From Nilaparvata lugens (taxonomy: Eukaryota > Arthropoda > Insecta > Hemiptera > Delphacidae), in contig NC_052509.1 of assembly GCF_014356525.2 (NCBI RefSeq), positions 31,317,398 through 31,381,397 of the forward strand: DNA of 64,000 nt. The letters run 5' to 3'. Numbering within the stretch: position 1 is the first letter of the stretch; every line of letters starts with the position of its first letter. A model generated the notes under the pieces. The model worked only from the letters and a program-made list of their open reading frames with translations, was not told the DNA's origin and made no database searches. Position numbers and translations under genes: made by a program. Positions 24,266-36,900 of the stretch are shown in pieces.

Positions 24266-25640
24266 CTATCAAGGCCATGGCTGCGTAAAAACATGATCAA
24301 CAGAGGAACCAATACAACAGAAGCTGAAGAAATTAGTCGCATTTCTATCACCTCACAATGAACATTACATTCAACTACCATATGTTTGGAGAGAACGATT
24401 TTAATTTTCTTTTGCTATCATCCGAACACTTTCTAAACCTATTCTTCCAGATGTTCCATGAATACTGCAATGTTTTTAAATAAGGTCACCAAATTTGGTA
24501 ACTCAACTACAGCTATTATGATCTTTTTCCTACAGCTACATCGGAAAGTTGCTGTTCCTGTACTGATTACAATACCCAAAGATTCACTTTTCCGCTCTAG
24601 TGCGAGAAATTTTTTTCTGCACTCCAGATTTGCAACATGGCAACGCATAATAGTTTGTGTGTTATATGGAGGATTAGTGCACGAAAACAAAAATTAAGTT
24701 GGTAACAATGACTGTGGTTAGATTTAGATAAGAATCATTTCAATGGCTACCCTACATTTATGATAAAATCCCAATCTAGAAATCCAAAACAAGAATAATG
24801 TTCATCTAAATCATAATTAAATAATCATCATTTACGAATTCTCATCATTTAATAATAAATAGTAGTTCTTTTCTATAGATAATTATTATTTCAACAGCAA
24901 GAAATAAGAAAATTAGCAAATATACATTATAAAATTCGAATTTTGAGGTTAAATGATTACCGTTCGATATTCATATAAATAAAAATAATAAAAAACATAA
25001 CAATACTACAATAAATATTCTCTGTTGTCTATGTTATTTTTATAAATATTTTTCAGTTCACTTTGAGCATTCATTTTTCTCGGTAATTTGAGCAAAAGTC
25101 TAAATTTTTGAATCGTGTTTCAGTAATTTTTAGCTGGATGTAACAAACTTAGGTACGATTCTTCCCACTAGGTCACGCGCTTGTCGGTTCAGTCATCTTG
25201 CACCCATCCCAATCAGCTGTTGGCGTGTATTTTGAATGAGAATTTTTTGTTCTATCTGTATTTTTTCTGATTCTTGAATGAATAAAAATGAGAACTTTGG
25301 CTGAGAATTTTCAACTTCAACTGGATTATTAATTTTTAAATGAATTAAGGTTGTTATTAATAACAGCATCACACACACAAACATTTGATGGATTTCAGCC
25401 ATAATTTTACCCATGATCATTTAATCAACCACTTCTCATATTTAATGGTAACTGTAGGAAAAGTTTAATGTGAAATACGTGAGCAAAGTTCCTCTGCTGC
25501 ACTCAAGAAGCCATTCCGCCCTCACCTACGGCTCGGACGTAAACGTTTCTTTCAGTGCAGCAAACAGTCACTTTGCGCACTAGTTGCACAAATAACTATT
25601 TCGTTTGCTCACACACTCTTACGTTTTCAACAGACTATGG
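24266..25640. other. No gene called
   Basis: Two antisense-overlapping ORFs (24458-24697 + and 24439-24690 -) are each about 80 aa without a domain, and at most one could be real. A GC-richer patch at 25490-25600 precedes the host repeat at 25650. Confidence 0.4.
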
Positions 25641-26095
25641 AAAACTTTTTACTTTCCTTGCCCTATTACCATAGGTAAGGAAAGTATTGCTTTCCGAAAA
25701 AAAACGTACACCAATTTCCAAATTTCTATACGTTTCAAGGTCTCCTGAGTTCAAAAAAGTGGTTTTCAGGTATTGGTCTGTATGTATGTGCCAACACGAA
25801 CAATTTCGATCAAATGCAATTCATGATGGCGGCTGAAATGGCGAAAATGTAATCAAAAACAGGGGTTTTCAAGATTTTCTCAAAAACGGCTCAAACGATT
25901 TAGATTAAATTCATACCTGAAATAGTCATTGATAAGCTCTATCAACTGCCACAAGTCCCATATCTGTAAAAATTTCAGGAGCTCCACCCCATCTATGCAA
26001 GGTTTGATTTTAGATTACCAATTATCAAGCTTCAGATACAATTTGAACCAAAAATTTCAAGTGGGAAAGATTGAGCATGAAAATCTCTACAATTA

Positions 26096-27949
26096 GGCCT
26101 CTTTCACACGATAGGAGACGTGCAACTTGAACACTGAACAGTGTTCTCGTTTTTTTGTCGAAGTACATTGAGTCAAATCGTGTCTTTCACATGGTGACTC
26201 CTATCCAGGAAGCTCGTTTTGTCACGTCTTTTCCCCTCGAGGCAAGCAGAGGCAACTACGCCGCCGTTTCCACAAAGTATGACTCATCACTTTTTTCTCA
26301 AAGTCTAACTTCCTTAAAAATATAGATAGAAGATTTCTGATTTCGGATTTGGATTCAGCGACCCCAAATTCTTTAAAGCGTAAGTCCCGTTTTCGAAAAT
26401 ATCCGAAAACAAGGAAGTTATGGCTGTTTTTAATAAAGCTTTCTATTATCATATAATTATACGGTAAAAACGAACAGGTACTGTACTATACAGTACATAA
26501 GTACTCTAGCTATTATAATACAACTTACACTGTATTCGTGTAGGAAATTTGGTAGGTTATTTATCTTGATTTCTGAAAATACCCCAAATTAAGGGAGTAA
26601 GATAGGTAACTTTGAAAAACCAAAGTTTTCCTGCCGATTAAAGAAACATTAAAAATTAGTCTAAGACATATTTACGTTTTCACTTAAACATTTCTATGAT
26701 TAAATTGTGATAAAGAACATTATCGTATTGACCTTCTAAATCCAGTTACATGTACATCGATTTTCGTAAAATTGATTTTTTACCGTTCCTATGAATTCTA
26801 AGAATTCTATGAATTGTTTATACAGGTTCATCACAACTTCTTAAATAACAATATGTTTGCTTCAACAGAATTCATAAGGACGACAAAACACTCATTGGTC
26901 GACGGTATACGACATAAAAGGCAAATGCTCGCGCTTGGTCCATAGTTCTACGACTGAGGAATGAGGATTTAGGTCAGCAACTAAAATCGACAAGCCATGA
27001 TTGTCAATCTTACTCATGATACAAAGCTTTGTACTATGATACATGGTTTTCATTTCGTATCATTCTTTAATAAAAATAAAACAAGATTCCGGTTTCAAAA
27101 GCATCAAAGTCGCCAGGCTGGTCTGAGCTTTTTTTCAGTATGCATTATCAACTCAGCAGTTCTAATACACAGACATCACTACTTGGAATGCCATGACATT
27201 TTCTATTCTTTCAATTCCTATTATTACCATAGATCGATTCAGATCAGCACAATGTTTATACTGTATGTTCATAATAGATTTTTCTGATTGTAAAAAGAAA
27301 TAGTCAATAATTGCTGGGAATTTAAAGTGATATTCAACGATTTGAACCTGATAAATTGGATTGTTGAATGACAATTGAAATTCAGTGAATTTTACTGTAC
27401 AACATTCCTTTTCCTCATATTTTATTGGGTGATGAGTGGAGATGATTTATGATTTCATATTTGGATTCATCTTTTCATAGTTCAATATTTTTTTGGAAAA
27501 CTAGAACTTTTAAAAATTAAAAATGTTTATGTATAAACTTCTCAGGTGTTCAAAAACTTCTTAAAACCTTTGCCTGTCCCTTTGTGAGGCAGGAGTATCA
27601 TTATCTTAGTACGTATTATATAATCATATGATAATGGAAAGCTATATTAAAAACAGCTATAACTCCCTTGTTTTCGGGTATTTTTGGAAATGGGACTTAC
27701 GCTTTAAAGAATTTGGGGTCGCTGAATCCAAATCCGAAATCAGAAATCTTCTATCTATATTTTTAAGGAAGTTAGACTTTGAGAAAAAGTGATGAGTCAT
27801 ACTTTTCGCAAACGGCGGCATAGTTGTTAGATCTGTCGGCTTATTCTTAAGATCCCCATGTGAAAGTACAGGAGAGCTGCAAAATATGAAATATGATCTT
27901 CCGTAATATGATATTCCAGGAGCGAGGTCTCTGCCGTGTGAAACTGGCC
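26096..27949. mobile_element. PIF/Harbinger-like element, unit 1 of 4 (1,854 bp)
   Basis: Begins GGCCTCTTTCACACGATAGG and ends with CCGTGTGAAACTGGCC. The long inverted arms (about 26096-26460 and about 27620-27949) share blocks such as TGACTCATCACTTTTTTCTC, GATTTCGGATTTGGATTCAG and CCCAAATTCTTTAAAGC. TTA lies on both sides (26093-26095 and 27950-27952), so the target duplication is 3 bp. GGCC-type TIRs with TWA duplications fit PIF/Harbinger. No transposase ORF; the largest frames (96 aa or less) lack domains. It differs from units 2-4 in its left half, including a longer, different centre at about 26660-26890. Confidence 0.75.
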
Positions 27950-27963
27950 TTAATGTTCAGTAA
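27950..27963. repeat. 14-bp linker 1 (TTAATGTTCAGTAA)
   Basis: Exact sequence TTAATGTTCAGTAA. It matches the uninterrupted host site in the opposite-orientation family C copy (complement of 40926-40939) except for one base. It begins with one TSD (TTA) and ends with the other (TAA). Confidence 0.85.
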
Positions 27964-29690
27964 GGCCTCTTTCACACGATAGGAGACGTACAACTTGAAC
28001 ACTGAACAGTGTTCTCGTTTTTTTGTCGAAGTACATTGAGTCAAATCGTGTCTTTCACATGGTGACTCCTATCCAGGAACCTCGTTTTGTCACGTCTTTT
28101 CCCCTCGAGGCAAGCAGAGGCAAGATCTAACAACTACGCCGCCGTTTCCACAAAGTATGACTCATCACTTTTTTCTCAAAGTCTAACTTCCTTAAAAATA
28201 TGGATAGAAGATTTCTGATTTCGGATTTGGATTCAGCGACCCCAAATTCTTTAAAGCATGAGTCCCGTTTTCGAAAATATCCGAAAACAAGGAAGTTATG
28301 GCTGTTTTTAATAAAGCTTTCTATTATCATATAATTATACGGTAAAAACGAACAGGTACTGTACTATACAGTACGTAAGTACTCTAGCTATTATAATACA
28401 ACTTACACTGTATTCGTGTAGGAAATTTGGTAGGTTATTTATCTTGATTTCTGGAAATACCCCAAAATAAGAGAGTAAGATAACTTTGAAAAACCAAAGT
28501 TTTGCTGCCGATTGAAGAAACATTAAAAATTAGTCTACAAGACATATTATGTCCTAGAATAAAAACGTGTAACAAATATCAGATCACTATTCAAGCTATC
28601 AAGCTTTTCATAAATTTCATAAGTTTGTGTCGATGGTATATGACATAAAAGGCAAATGCTCGCGCTTGGTCCATAGTTCTACGACTGAGGAATGAGGATT
28701 TAGGTCAGCAACTAAAATCGACAAGCCATGATTGTCAATCTTACTCATGATACAAAGCTTTGTACTATGATACATGGTTTTCATTCCGTATCATTCTTTA
28801 ATAAAAATAAAACAAGATTCCGGTTTCAAAAGCATCAAAGTCGCCAGGCTGGTCTGAGCTATTCATGACTTTTTTTCAGTATGCATTATCAACTCAGCAG
28901 TTCTAATACACAGACATCACTACTTGGAATGCCATGACATTTTCTATTCTTTCAATTCCTATTATTACCATAGATCGATTCAGATCAGCACAATGTTTAT
29001 ACTGTATGTTCATAATAGATTTTTCTGATTGTAAAAAGAAATAGTCAATAATTGCTGGGAATTTAAAGTGATATTCAACGATTTGAACCTGATAAATTGG
29101 ATTGTTGAATGACAATTGAAATTCAGTGAATTTTACTGTACAACATTCCTTTTCCTCATATTTTATTGGGTGATGAGTGGAGATGATTTATGATTTCATA
29201 TTTGGATTCATCTTTTCATAGTTCAATATTTTTTTGGAAAACTAGAACTTTTAAAAATTAAAAATGTTTATGTATAAACTTCTCAGGTGTTCAAAAACTT
29301 CTTAAAACCTTTGCCTGTCCCTTTGTGAGGCAGGAGTATCATTATCTTAGTACGTATTATATAATCATATGATAATGGAAAGCTATATTAAAAACAGCTA
29401 TAACTCCCTTGTTTTCGGGTATTTTTGGAAATGGGACTTACGCTTTAAAGAATTTGGGGTCGCTGAATCCAAATCCGAAATCAGAAATCTTCTATCTATA
29501 TTTTTAAGGAAGTTAGACTTTGAGAAAAAGTGATGAGTCATACTTTTCGCAAACGGCGGCATAGTTGTTAGATCTGTCGGCTTATTCTTAAGATCCCCAT
29601 GTGAAAGTACAGGAGAGCTGCAAAATATGAAATATGATCTTCCGTAATATGATATTCCAGGAGCGAGGTCTCTGCCGTGTGAAACTGGCC
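27964..29690. mobile_element. PIF/Harbinger-like element, unit 2 of 4 (1,727 bp)
   Basis: The left half has the variants of units 3 and 4 (GACGTACAACTTG; an inserted GATCTAACAA near 28125; TTCCGTATCATTC; TATTCATGACTTTTTTTCAG). By about 29252 it carries the unit 1 variants (AACTTTTAAAAATT, CTCAGGTGTTC, GAGTATCATTATC). The mosaic switch point therefore lies between about 28875 and 29252. Confidence 0.8.
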
Positions 29691-29704
29691 TTAATGTTCA
29701 GTAA
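29691..29704. repeat. 14-bp linker 2
   Basis: TTAATGTTCAGTAA, identical to linkers 1 and 3. Confidence 0.85.
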
Positions 29705-31433
29705 GGCCTCTTTCACACGATAGGAGACGTACAACTTGAACACTGAACAGTGTTCTCGTTTTTTTGTCGAAGTACATTGAGTCAAATCGTGTCTTTCACA
29801 TGGTGACTCCTATCCAGGAACCTCGTTTTGTCACGTCTTTTCCCCTCGAGGCAAGCAGAGGCAAGATCTAACAACTACGCCGCCGTTTCCACAAAGTATG
29901 ACTCATCACTTTTTTCTCAAAGTCTAACTTCCTTAAAAATATGGATAGAAGATTTCTGATTTCGGATTTGGATTCAGCGACCCCAAATTCTTTAAAGCAT
30001 GAGTCCCGTTTTCGAAAATATCCGAAAACAAGGAAGTTATGGCTGTTTTTAATAAAGCTTTCTATTATCATATAATTATACGGTAAAAACGAACAGGTAC
30101 TGTACTATACAGTACGTAAGTACTCTAGCTATTATAATACAACTTACACTGTATTCGTGTAGGAAATTTGGTAGGTTATTTATCTTGATTTCTGGAAATA
30201 CCCCAAAATAAGAGAGTAAGATAACTTTGAAAAACCAAAGTTTTGCTGCCGATTGAAGAAACATTAAAAATTAGTCTACAAGACATATTATGTCCTAGAA
30301 TAAAAACGTGTAACAAATATCAGATCACTATTCAAGCTATCAAGCTTTTCATAAATTTCATAAGTTTGTGTCGATGGTATATGACATAAAAGGCAAATGC
30401 TCGCGCTTGGTCCATAGTTCTACGACTGAGGAATGAGGATTTAGGTCAGCAACTAAAATCGACAAGCCATGATTGTCAATCTTACTCATGATACAAAGCT
30501 TTGTACTATGATACATGGTTTTCATTCCGTATCATTCTTTAATAAAAATAAAACAAGATTCCGGTTTCAAAAGCATCAAAGTCGCCAGGCTGGTCTGAGC
30601 TATTCATGACTTTTTTTCAGTATGCATTATCAACTCAGCAGTTCTAATACACAGACATCACTACTTGGAATGCCATGACATTTTCTATTCTTTCAATTCC
30701 TATTATTACCATAGATCGATTCAGATCAGCACAATGTTTATACTGTATGTTCATAATAGATTTTTCTGATTGTAAAAAGAAATAGTCAATAATTGCTGGG
30801 AATTTAAAGTGATATTCAACGATTTGAACCTGATAAATTGGATTGTTGAATGACAATTGAAATTCAGTGAATTTTACTGTACAACATTCCTTTTCCTCAT
30901 ATTTTATTGGGTGATGAGTGGAGATGATTTATGATTTCATATTTGGATTCATCTTTTCATAGTTCAATATTTTTTTGGAAAACTAGAACTTTTGAAAATT
31001 AAAAATGTTTATGTATAAACTTCTCAGGTTTTCAAAAACTTCTTAAAACCTTTGCCTGTCCCTTTGTGAGGCAGGAGTATTATTATCTTAGTATGTACTA
31101 TATAATCATTTATGATAATGGAAAGCTATATTAAAAACAGCTATAACTCCCTTGTTTTCGGGTATTTTTGGAAATGGGACTTACGCTTTAAAGAATTTGG
31201 GGTCGCTGAATCCAAATCCGAAATCAGAAATCTTCTATCTATATTTTTAAGGAAGTTAGACTTTGAGAAAAAGTGATGAGTCATACTTTTCGCAAACGGC
31301 GGCATAGTTGTTAGATCTGTCGGCTTATTCTTAAGATCCCCATGTGAAAGTACAGGAGAGCTGCAAAATATGAAATATGATCTTCCGTAATATGATATTC
31401 CAGGAGCGAGGTCTCTGCCGTGTGAAACTGGCC
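29705..31433. mobile_element. PIF/Harbinger-like element, unit 3 of 4 (1,729 bp)
   Basis: It has unit 4 variants through about 31110 (AACTTTTGAAAATT, CTCAGGTTTTC, GAGTATTATTATC, TAGTATGTACTATATAATC). Its right terminal arm is of the unit 1 and 2 type (TTTTCGGGTATTTTTGGAAA; ATACTTTTCGCAAACGGCGG). This mosaic switches later than unit 2, between about 31110 and 31160. Confidence 0.8.
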
Positions 31434-31447
31434 TTAATGTTCAGTAA
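31434..31447. repeat. 14-bp linker 3
   Basis: TTAATGTTCAGTAA, identical to linkers 1 and 2. Its last three bases are the left TSD (TAA) of unit 4. Confidence 0.85.
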
Positions 31448-33177
31448 GGCCTCTTTCACACGATAGGAGACGTACAACTTGAACACTGAACAGTGTTCTC
31501 GTTTTTTTGTCGAAGTACATTGAGTCAAATCGTGTCTTTCACATGGTGACTCCTATCCAGGAACCTCGTTTTGTCACGTCTTTTCCCCTCGAGGCAAGCA
31601 GAGGCAAGATCTAACAACTACGCCGCCGTTTCCACAAAGTATGACTCATCACTTTTTTCTCAAAGTCTAACTTCCTTAAAAATATGGATAGAAGATTTCT
31701 GATTTCGGATTTGGATTCAGCGACCCCAAATTCTTTAAAGCATGAGTCCCGTTTTCGAAAATATCCGAAAACAAGGAAGTTATGGCTGTTTTTAATAAAG
31801 CTTTCTATTATCATATAATTATACGGTAAAAACGAACAGGTACTGTACTATACAGTACGTAAGTACTCTAGCTATTATAATACAACTTACACTGTATTCG
31901 TGTAGGAAATTTGGTAGGTTATTTATCTTGATTTCTGGAAATACCCCAAAATAAGAGAGTAAGATAACTTTGAAAAACCAAAGTTTTGCTGCCGATTGAA
32001 GAAACATTAAAAATTAGTCTACAAGACATATTATGTCCTAGAATAAAAACGTGTAACAAATATCAGATCACTATTCAAGCTATCAAGCTTTTCATAAATT
32101 TCATAAGTTTGTGTCGATGGTATATGACATAAAAGGCAAATGCTCGCGCTTGGTCCATAGTTCTACGACTGAGGAATGAGGATTTAGGTCAGCAACTAAA
32201 ATCGACAAGCCATGATTGTCAATCTTACTCATGATACAAAGCTTTGTACTATGATACATGGTTTTCATTCCGTATCATTCTTTAATAAAAATAAAACAAG
32301 ATTCCGGTTTCAAAAGCATCAAAGTCGCCAGGCTGGTCTGAGCTATTCATGACTTTTTTTCAGTATGCATTATCAACTCAGCAGTTCTAATACACAGACA
32401 TCACTACTTGGAATGCCATGACATTTTCTATTCTTTCAATTCCTATTATTACCATAGATCGATTCAGATCAGCACAATGTTTATACTGTATGTTCATAAT
32501 AGATTTTTCTGATTGTAAAAAGAAATAGTCAATAATTGCTGGGAATTTAAAGTGATATTCAACGATTTGAACCTGATAAATTGGATTGTTGAATGACAAT
32601 TGAAATTCAGTGAATTTTACTGTACAACATTCCTTTTCCTCATATTTTATTGGGTGATGAGTGGAGATGATTTATGATTTCATATTTGGATTCATCTTTT
32701 CATAGTTCAATATTTTTTTGGAAAACTAGAACTTTTGAAAATTAAAAATGTTTATGTATAAACTTCTCAGGTTTTCAAAAACTTCTTAAAACCTTTGCCT
32801 GTCCCTTTGTGAGGCAGGAGTATTATTATCTTAGTATGTACTATATAATCATTTATGATAATGGAAAGCTATATTAAAAACAGCTATAACTCCCTTGTTT
32901 TCTGGTATTTTTGAAAATGGGACTTACGCTTTAAAGAATTTGGGGTCGCTGAATCCAAATCCGAAATCAGAAATCTTCTATCTATATTTTTAAGGAAGTT
33001 AGACTTTGAGAAAAAGTGATGAGTCATAGGTTTGAGCAAACGTCGGCATAGTTGTTGGATCTGTTGGCTTATTCGTAGGATCCCCATGTGAAAGTACAGG
33101 AGAGCTGCAAAATATGAAATATGATCTTCCGTAATATGATATTCCAGGAGCGAGGTCTCTGCCGTGTGAAACTGGCC
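31448..33177. mobile_element. PIF/Harbinger-like element, unit 4 of 4 (1,730 bp)
   Basis: TAA lies on both sides (31445-31447 and 33178-33180). Its right arm is unique in the array (TTTTCTGGTATTTTTGAAAA, ATAGGTTTGAGCAAACGTCG, TGTTGGCTTATTCGTAGG). It therefore represents the right end of the second original insertion. The ORFs repeated in all units are frames through the repeat. Confidence 0.75.
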
Positions 33178-33676
33178 TAACAGTTTCACCTAAAATTGAT
33201 AATAAGAACGAAATTCGAGAAAATGTGTTTATCCAATTGCAAACTGTTGGCAACTGTTGGTTATATTAAATGATTCACTATGAAGAGATAGCAGACCTCG
33301 TATGTCTCCAGAGTTATTGTCCTGACACCAACTTTCTCAGATCTATGTTTATAAGTAGACTTGAGATGCGCGTCTAGATGATCAATTTCCATAACGGCAA
33401 GGAAAGTTGTGTGAGTGCGCCACACCAGATTTTCTGCCAATAATCCTTTCTCAAGGAACGTCAGCGAAACTGGAACATACTATATTCCTGATTTAATCAA
33501 AATCGTTAGAGCGTTTTCGAGATCCTTCCGACATACATACATATACACAAACACACATATTCAAACAGAAATCGCTTTCTTAGTATAATTGACTTCAATG
33601 ATTATGATTCCATTCAATGAGAGCCTATTTTACATAATAATAACATTCTTTAATGTTGTTTTCCATCACGAACTGC

Positions 33677-33949
33677 TTATTATTAAATCACTTTTTGTTA
33701 TTAGAAAAAACGACTAGCAGTCAGATATTTTACAATAAATGAATTAATCACTCACTTTGACAACGAGATCTTTCGGCAGGTTCGCCATCTTCTTGGTTGT
33801 GAAGATGGCGAACCTGCCATCCAACCAAGAAGATGGCGAACCTGCCGAAAGATCTCGTTGTCAAAGTGAGTGATTAATTCATTTATTGTAAAATATCAGA
33901 TCTGACTGCTAGTCGTTTTTTCTAATAGCAAAAAGTGATTTAATAATAA
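33677..33949. repeat. Near-perfect palindrome, arms about 123-128 bp
   Basis: The left arm (33677-33799) and right arm (33822-33949) are almost exact inverse copies, differing by a base or two and a 4-5-bp indel near 33898. They run from TTATTATTAAATCACTTTTT in to CGCCATCTTCTTGGTTG. The 22-bp loop (33800-33821) contains GAAGATGGCGAACCTGCCAT, itself a copy of the inner arm. The same 15-20-bp sequence is thus present three times around the centre. Transcription would give one long hairpin. Confidence 0.9.
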
Positions 33950-36900
33950 CAGCTGGCATCAAAAGTAAAAATGTCAAACATGATTGAAATTGAAACAGTA
34001 GCGATCATCAACATTATCATCTTCATCATTCTGATCTAAAGTAACCAAATTATAGAAAGATTCACATCAATGTGTCAGCATTGTATGAATGAGGAGCATT
34101 GATGCTATTAATGAGGAATACTGACAGGCAACGAACTGTTATGCATATTCTCCAATATTTTTGTCGAAAGCTACCTTCTATTTTCTCAATGTTTGAGAAT
34201 CTCAATGTTCAACAATCAATGTTTGAGAATAATTGATGGATTCATGGGAAAAGTGCCTTATTCTATGGAAGATATTTCTACATTAGGAAAAGAAACAACA
34301 GCTATTTGTCCGTTTTGACGTGACAATGTCTTATAAATTGGTTTGCCGGGTGACACTTCAAGAAACTGCGTTACGTTCCCACGTTATGCGCTCACAATGA
34401 GAGCGAGTGAGAGCGTTCGTTTCGGTTCACGGTCGTCTGGAAAGAGCACGAATAGGAGCAGTGGCGAGCAACCCGAAGGCATTCACCTGGAGAGAGAGTG
34501 AAACGGAGCAGTCAACCTGCGCAGGCGCCGCAAGCAATCTTCTGCGACTGCGCCTGCTTAGGTGAATAAGTGAATAGGCTATGTTGTAGTAGTCACAATA
34601 ATGCATAATCACATAATCATGCATAAGTGAATAGGTTATGTTGTAGTAATCACAATGTTGTGGTTCAGTGCGAGATTCTTTGTATAAATTAATGTTTTAA
34701 ATATAATTCTTTGTATAAATAAATGTTTTAAATTGTTACTATTATTTCATCCTTCTTCCTACTATACGAATGAATATTCACATTAAAATTATTTTACCAC
34801 TCAAAGTCGTTGTCACGTAAAACTTTCGCCCGTATACCGACTTTACAGGCAACCAAGCAATTTTTTTAATGAATAACCCCTTTCTTTCGCCCAAGTTAAA
34901 TTTTGGCAGAATTTCCTCATTCTTTGCAAACAGAGTCCACAACGGACACTTCTGAAGTTTTAAAAATGCCCTCCATTATATCATACTGAATTATTTAAAT
35001 TTCATCGAAATTGTTTAAGCTGTTCTCGTGATCTGTCGGATATACTATCAAAATTAGCCTTGATAGAATAAGATTAAGATCAATAATTGAAGCAACTCCC
35101 GTCATAAAAGTTTGTTTCATGAAAAATTAAAATTATCTATACTCCCAGGAATAGTTCTGATTGAAGCAGCAGTGCCCAATCAATTTATTCTCGATAAATG
35201 CATTTTATTTAGTGCTTCAACTTGATGCCAACCTAATGAAGTCATCTCAACTTGATGTCAACCTGACAAAATTATTAATTTAGTTGCCAGTTAACAACTG
35301 TTTCGAAGAGGTACTCTCTCTAGATTATAGTTCTATAGTAACATATGATATGGACATTTCTATTATAATTAACAGATTGGGAGAAAAAGAATATACATGC
35401 TAAAAGACGAACTTTGAACCCTTAAAAACCACCCTTAGAGTTGAAATATCGCCAAAAGATTCCTTAGTGAGCACCAAGGACGAATGAGGAAGCTAAATTC
35501 TAAGTTTTGTTGCAATCCATCCAGTAGTTTTCCAGAAATCGTGATCAGTGAGATAAGAATTTTATAAGTATAGAAGATTACGCCCACTTTAATTCTTCTT
35601 CAATAACGAATATTTCCCGTTGGACATCATAAGATAGACTGTTGGTATTAAATACAATCTGTTAATTGCTTAAAAATGACGAGCCTTACTAATACGGTTA
35701 TCAAGTGAATAATATGACACGCTTAAAAGTGGACGGCGGAAAAATCGCAACCGGTAGAGATCGATTGTGCTTTAAATACACACACGCAGCAGAGAAGGGC
35801 TTGCAGGTAGGTAAGAGGATTTTGATGGGCGTTTGCGGTCGGAATTGTTCGTTTAGTTTGCGTGTTTGTGAGTGTGGAAGATTACTTTCATGTGTGTTAG
35901 TGAGTTAGTGAGTACTTTCATGTGTATGTGATTGCGTGTGTTCTATTCGGTTGATTCAGAAGACTGTCCGGCGATATGTGAATAATGTGTCCTGTTCGTC
36001 CTGCTAGCTCTCCACCGTTGTTGAATTTTGTGATTTCCTTTTCCCCTACTTTTTCATCCTCCAATCCCCGAATTCAGCAACCCTCGTTTCATCGATGGTG
36101 CTCTGACATGCTCTTTTTCCCTTTGCGATAAATTTTGCCCAACCCTGGTGTGAATTAAACATCCAACTCCAGAATCAATCATATTTTTAGGAGAGGCGGA
36201 GAGTCTGACTGACAGACGCAGATGCTCATAAAACTTCATTTCCTTCACCTCTAAACGACGTCAGCTGCATTGTAATGTAGCTCTGTCGGTACTCAATGCC
36301 ACTCTTGTCTGTAATCCCATCATGTGAGAGGATATTTGTGTTGAGAATTTTCATTCGAAAACTCTAGATTCAAGTAAAAAAATATGAATTCTAGACGCTA
36401 CACTTTTTCTTCAACGAGATTTTTCCTAAAATATAATAATAGGGGGAAAACATTTATAGATTTATTTTCAGACTTCCAAGGCTTTGAAATTATAGGAGTA
36501 TAATATGCATTGGAATCAACTCAATCACCTCAGAATGATAACAATTTTGAAGGTAATACCTAGTTTAGTTGATTTCTTTGTTCCAAGTTTTGTTGGAAAG
36601 CAGCCTCAACGACCAAACACTATGAATGTCCAGTCTAGAGTGAATTAGACTTAGTTGATCAGACTTTAGTAGTTTTTAGTCACTAAGGCTTCAATAAAAA
36701 TAGTGTATTCACTATTTCTGTGAACACGTCTTTGTCACTTTGATTCAATTTTTATAGAGTGTTGAAAGATTTTTCATATCCTCACAGTTCATTTCTTTGT
36801 TCACTATCTAGCATTCACTCTAAGTATTCACTCTCATCTTCTATGATGGATCACTCAATATTGAATGATTGATAAGATAGAATTAGAGATGAAACTACTC

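Larger units (their letters stand above)
25650..33480 (+). mobile_element. Repeat family C (host repeat), split by the tandem array
   Basis: The left part (25650-26095) includes CCTTGCCCTATTACCATAGG, ATGATGGCGGCTGAAATGGC, AGCTCCACCCCATCTATGCA and AAATCTCTACAA. The right part resumes at 33178 (CACCTAAAATTGATAATAAG, AACTGTTGGCAACTGTTGG, CATAACGGCAAGGAAAGTTG). A second copy of family C lies at 40672-41250 in the opposite orientation, with both parts contiguous. No coding capacity was recognised. Confidence 0.75.

Noticed and set aside
24439..24697. Two opposite-strand ORFs of about 80 aa
   Set aside because: They overlap each other completely, and neither shows a domain or splice context.
26222..33253. 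Sets of 62-101-aa ORFs repeated in each array unit
   Set aside because: They are identical only because the DNA repeats. They have no domains, and several lie in the inverted arms and read on into neighbouring sequence.
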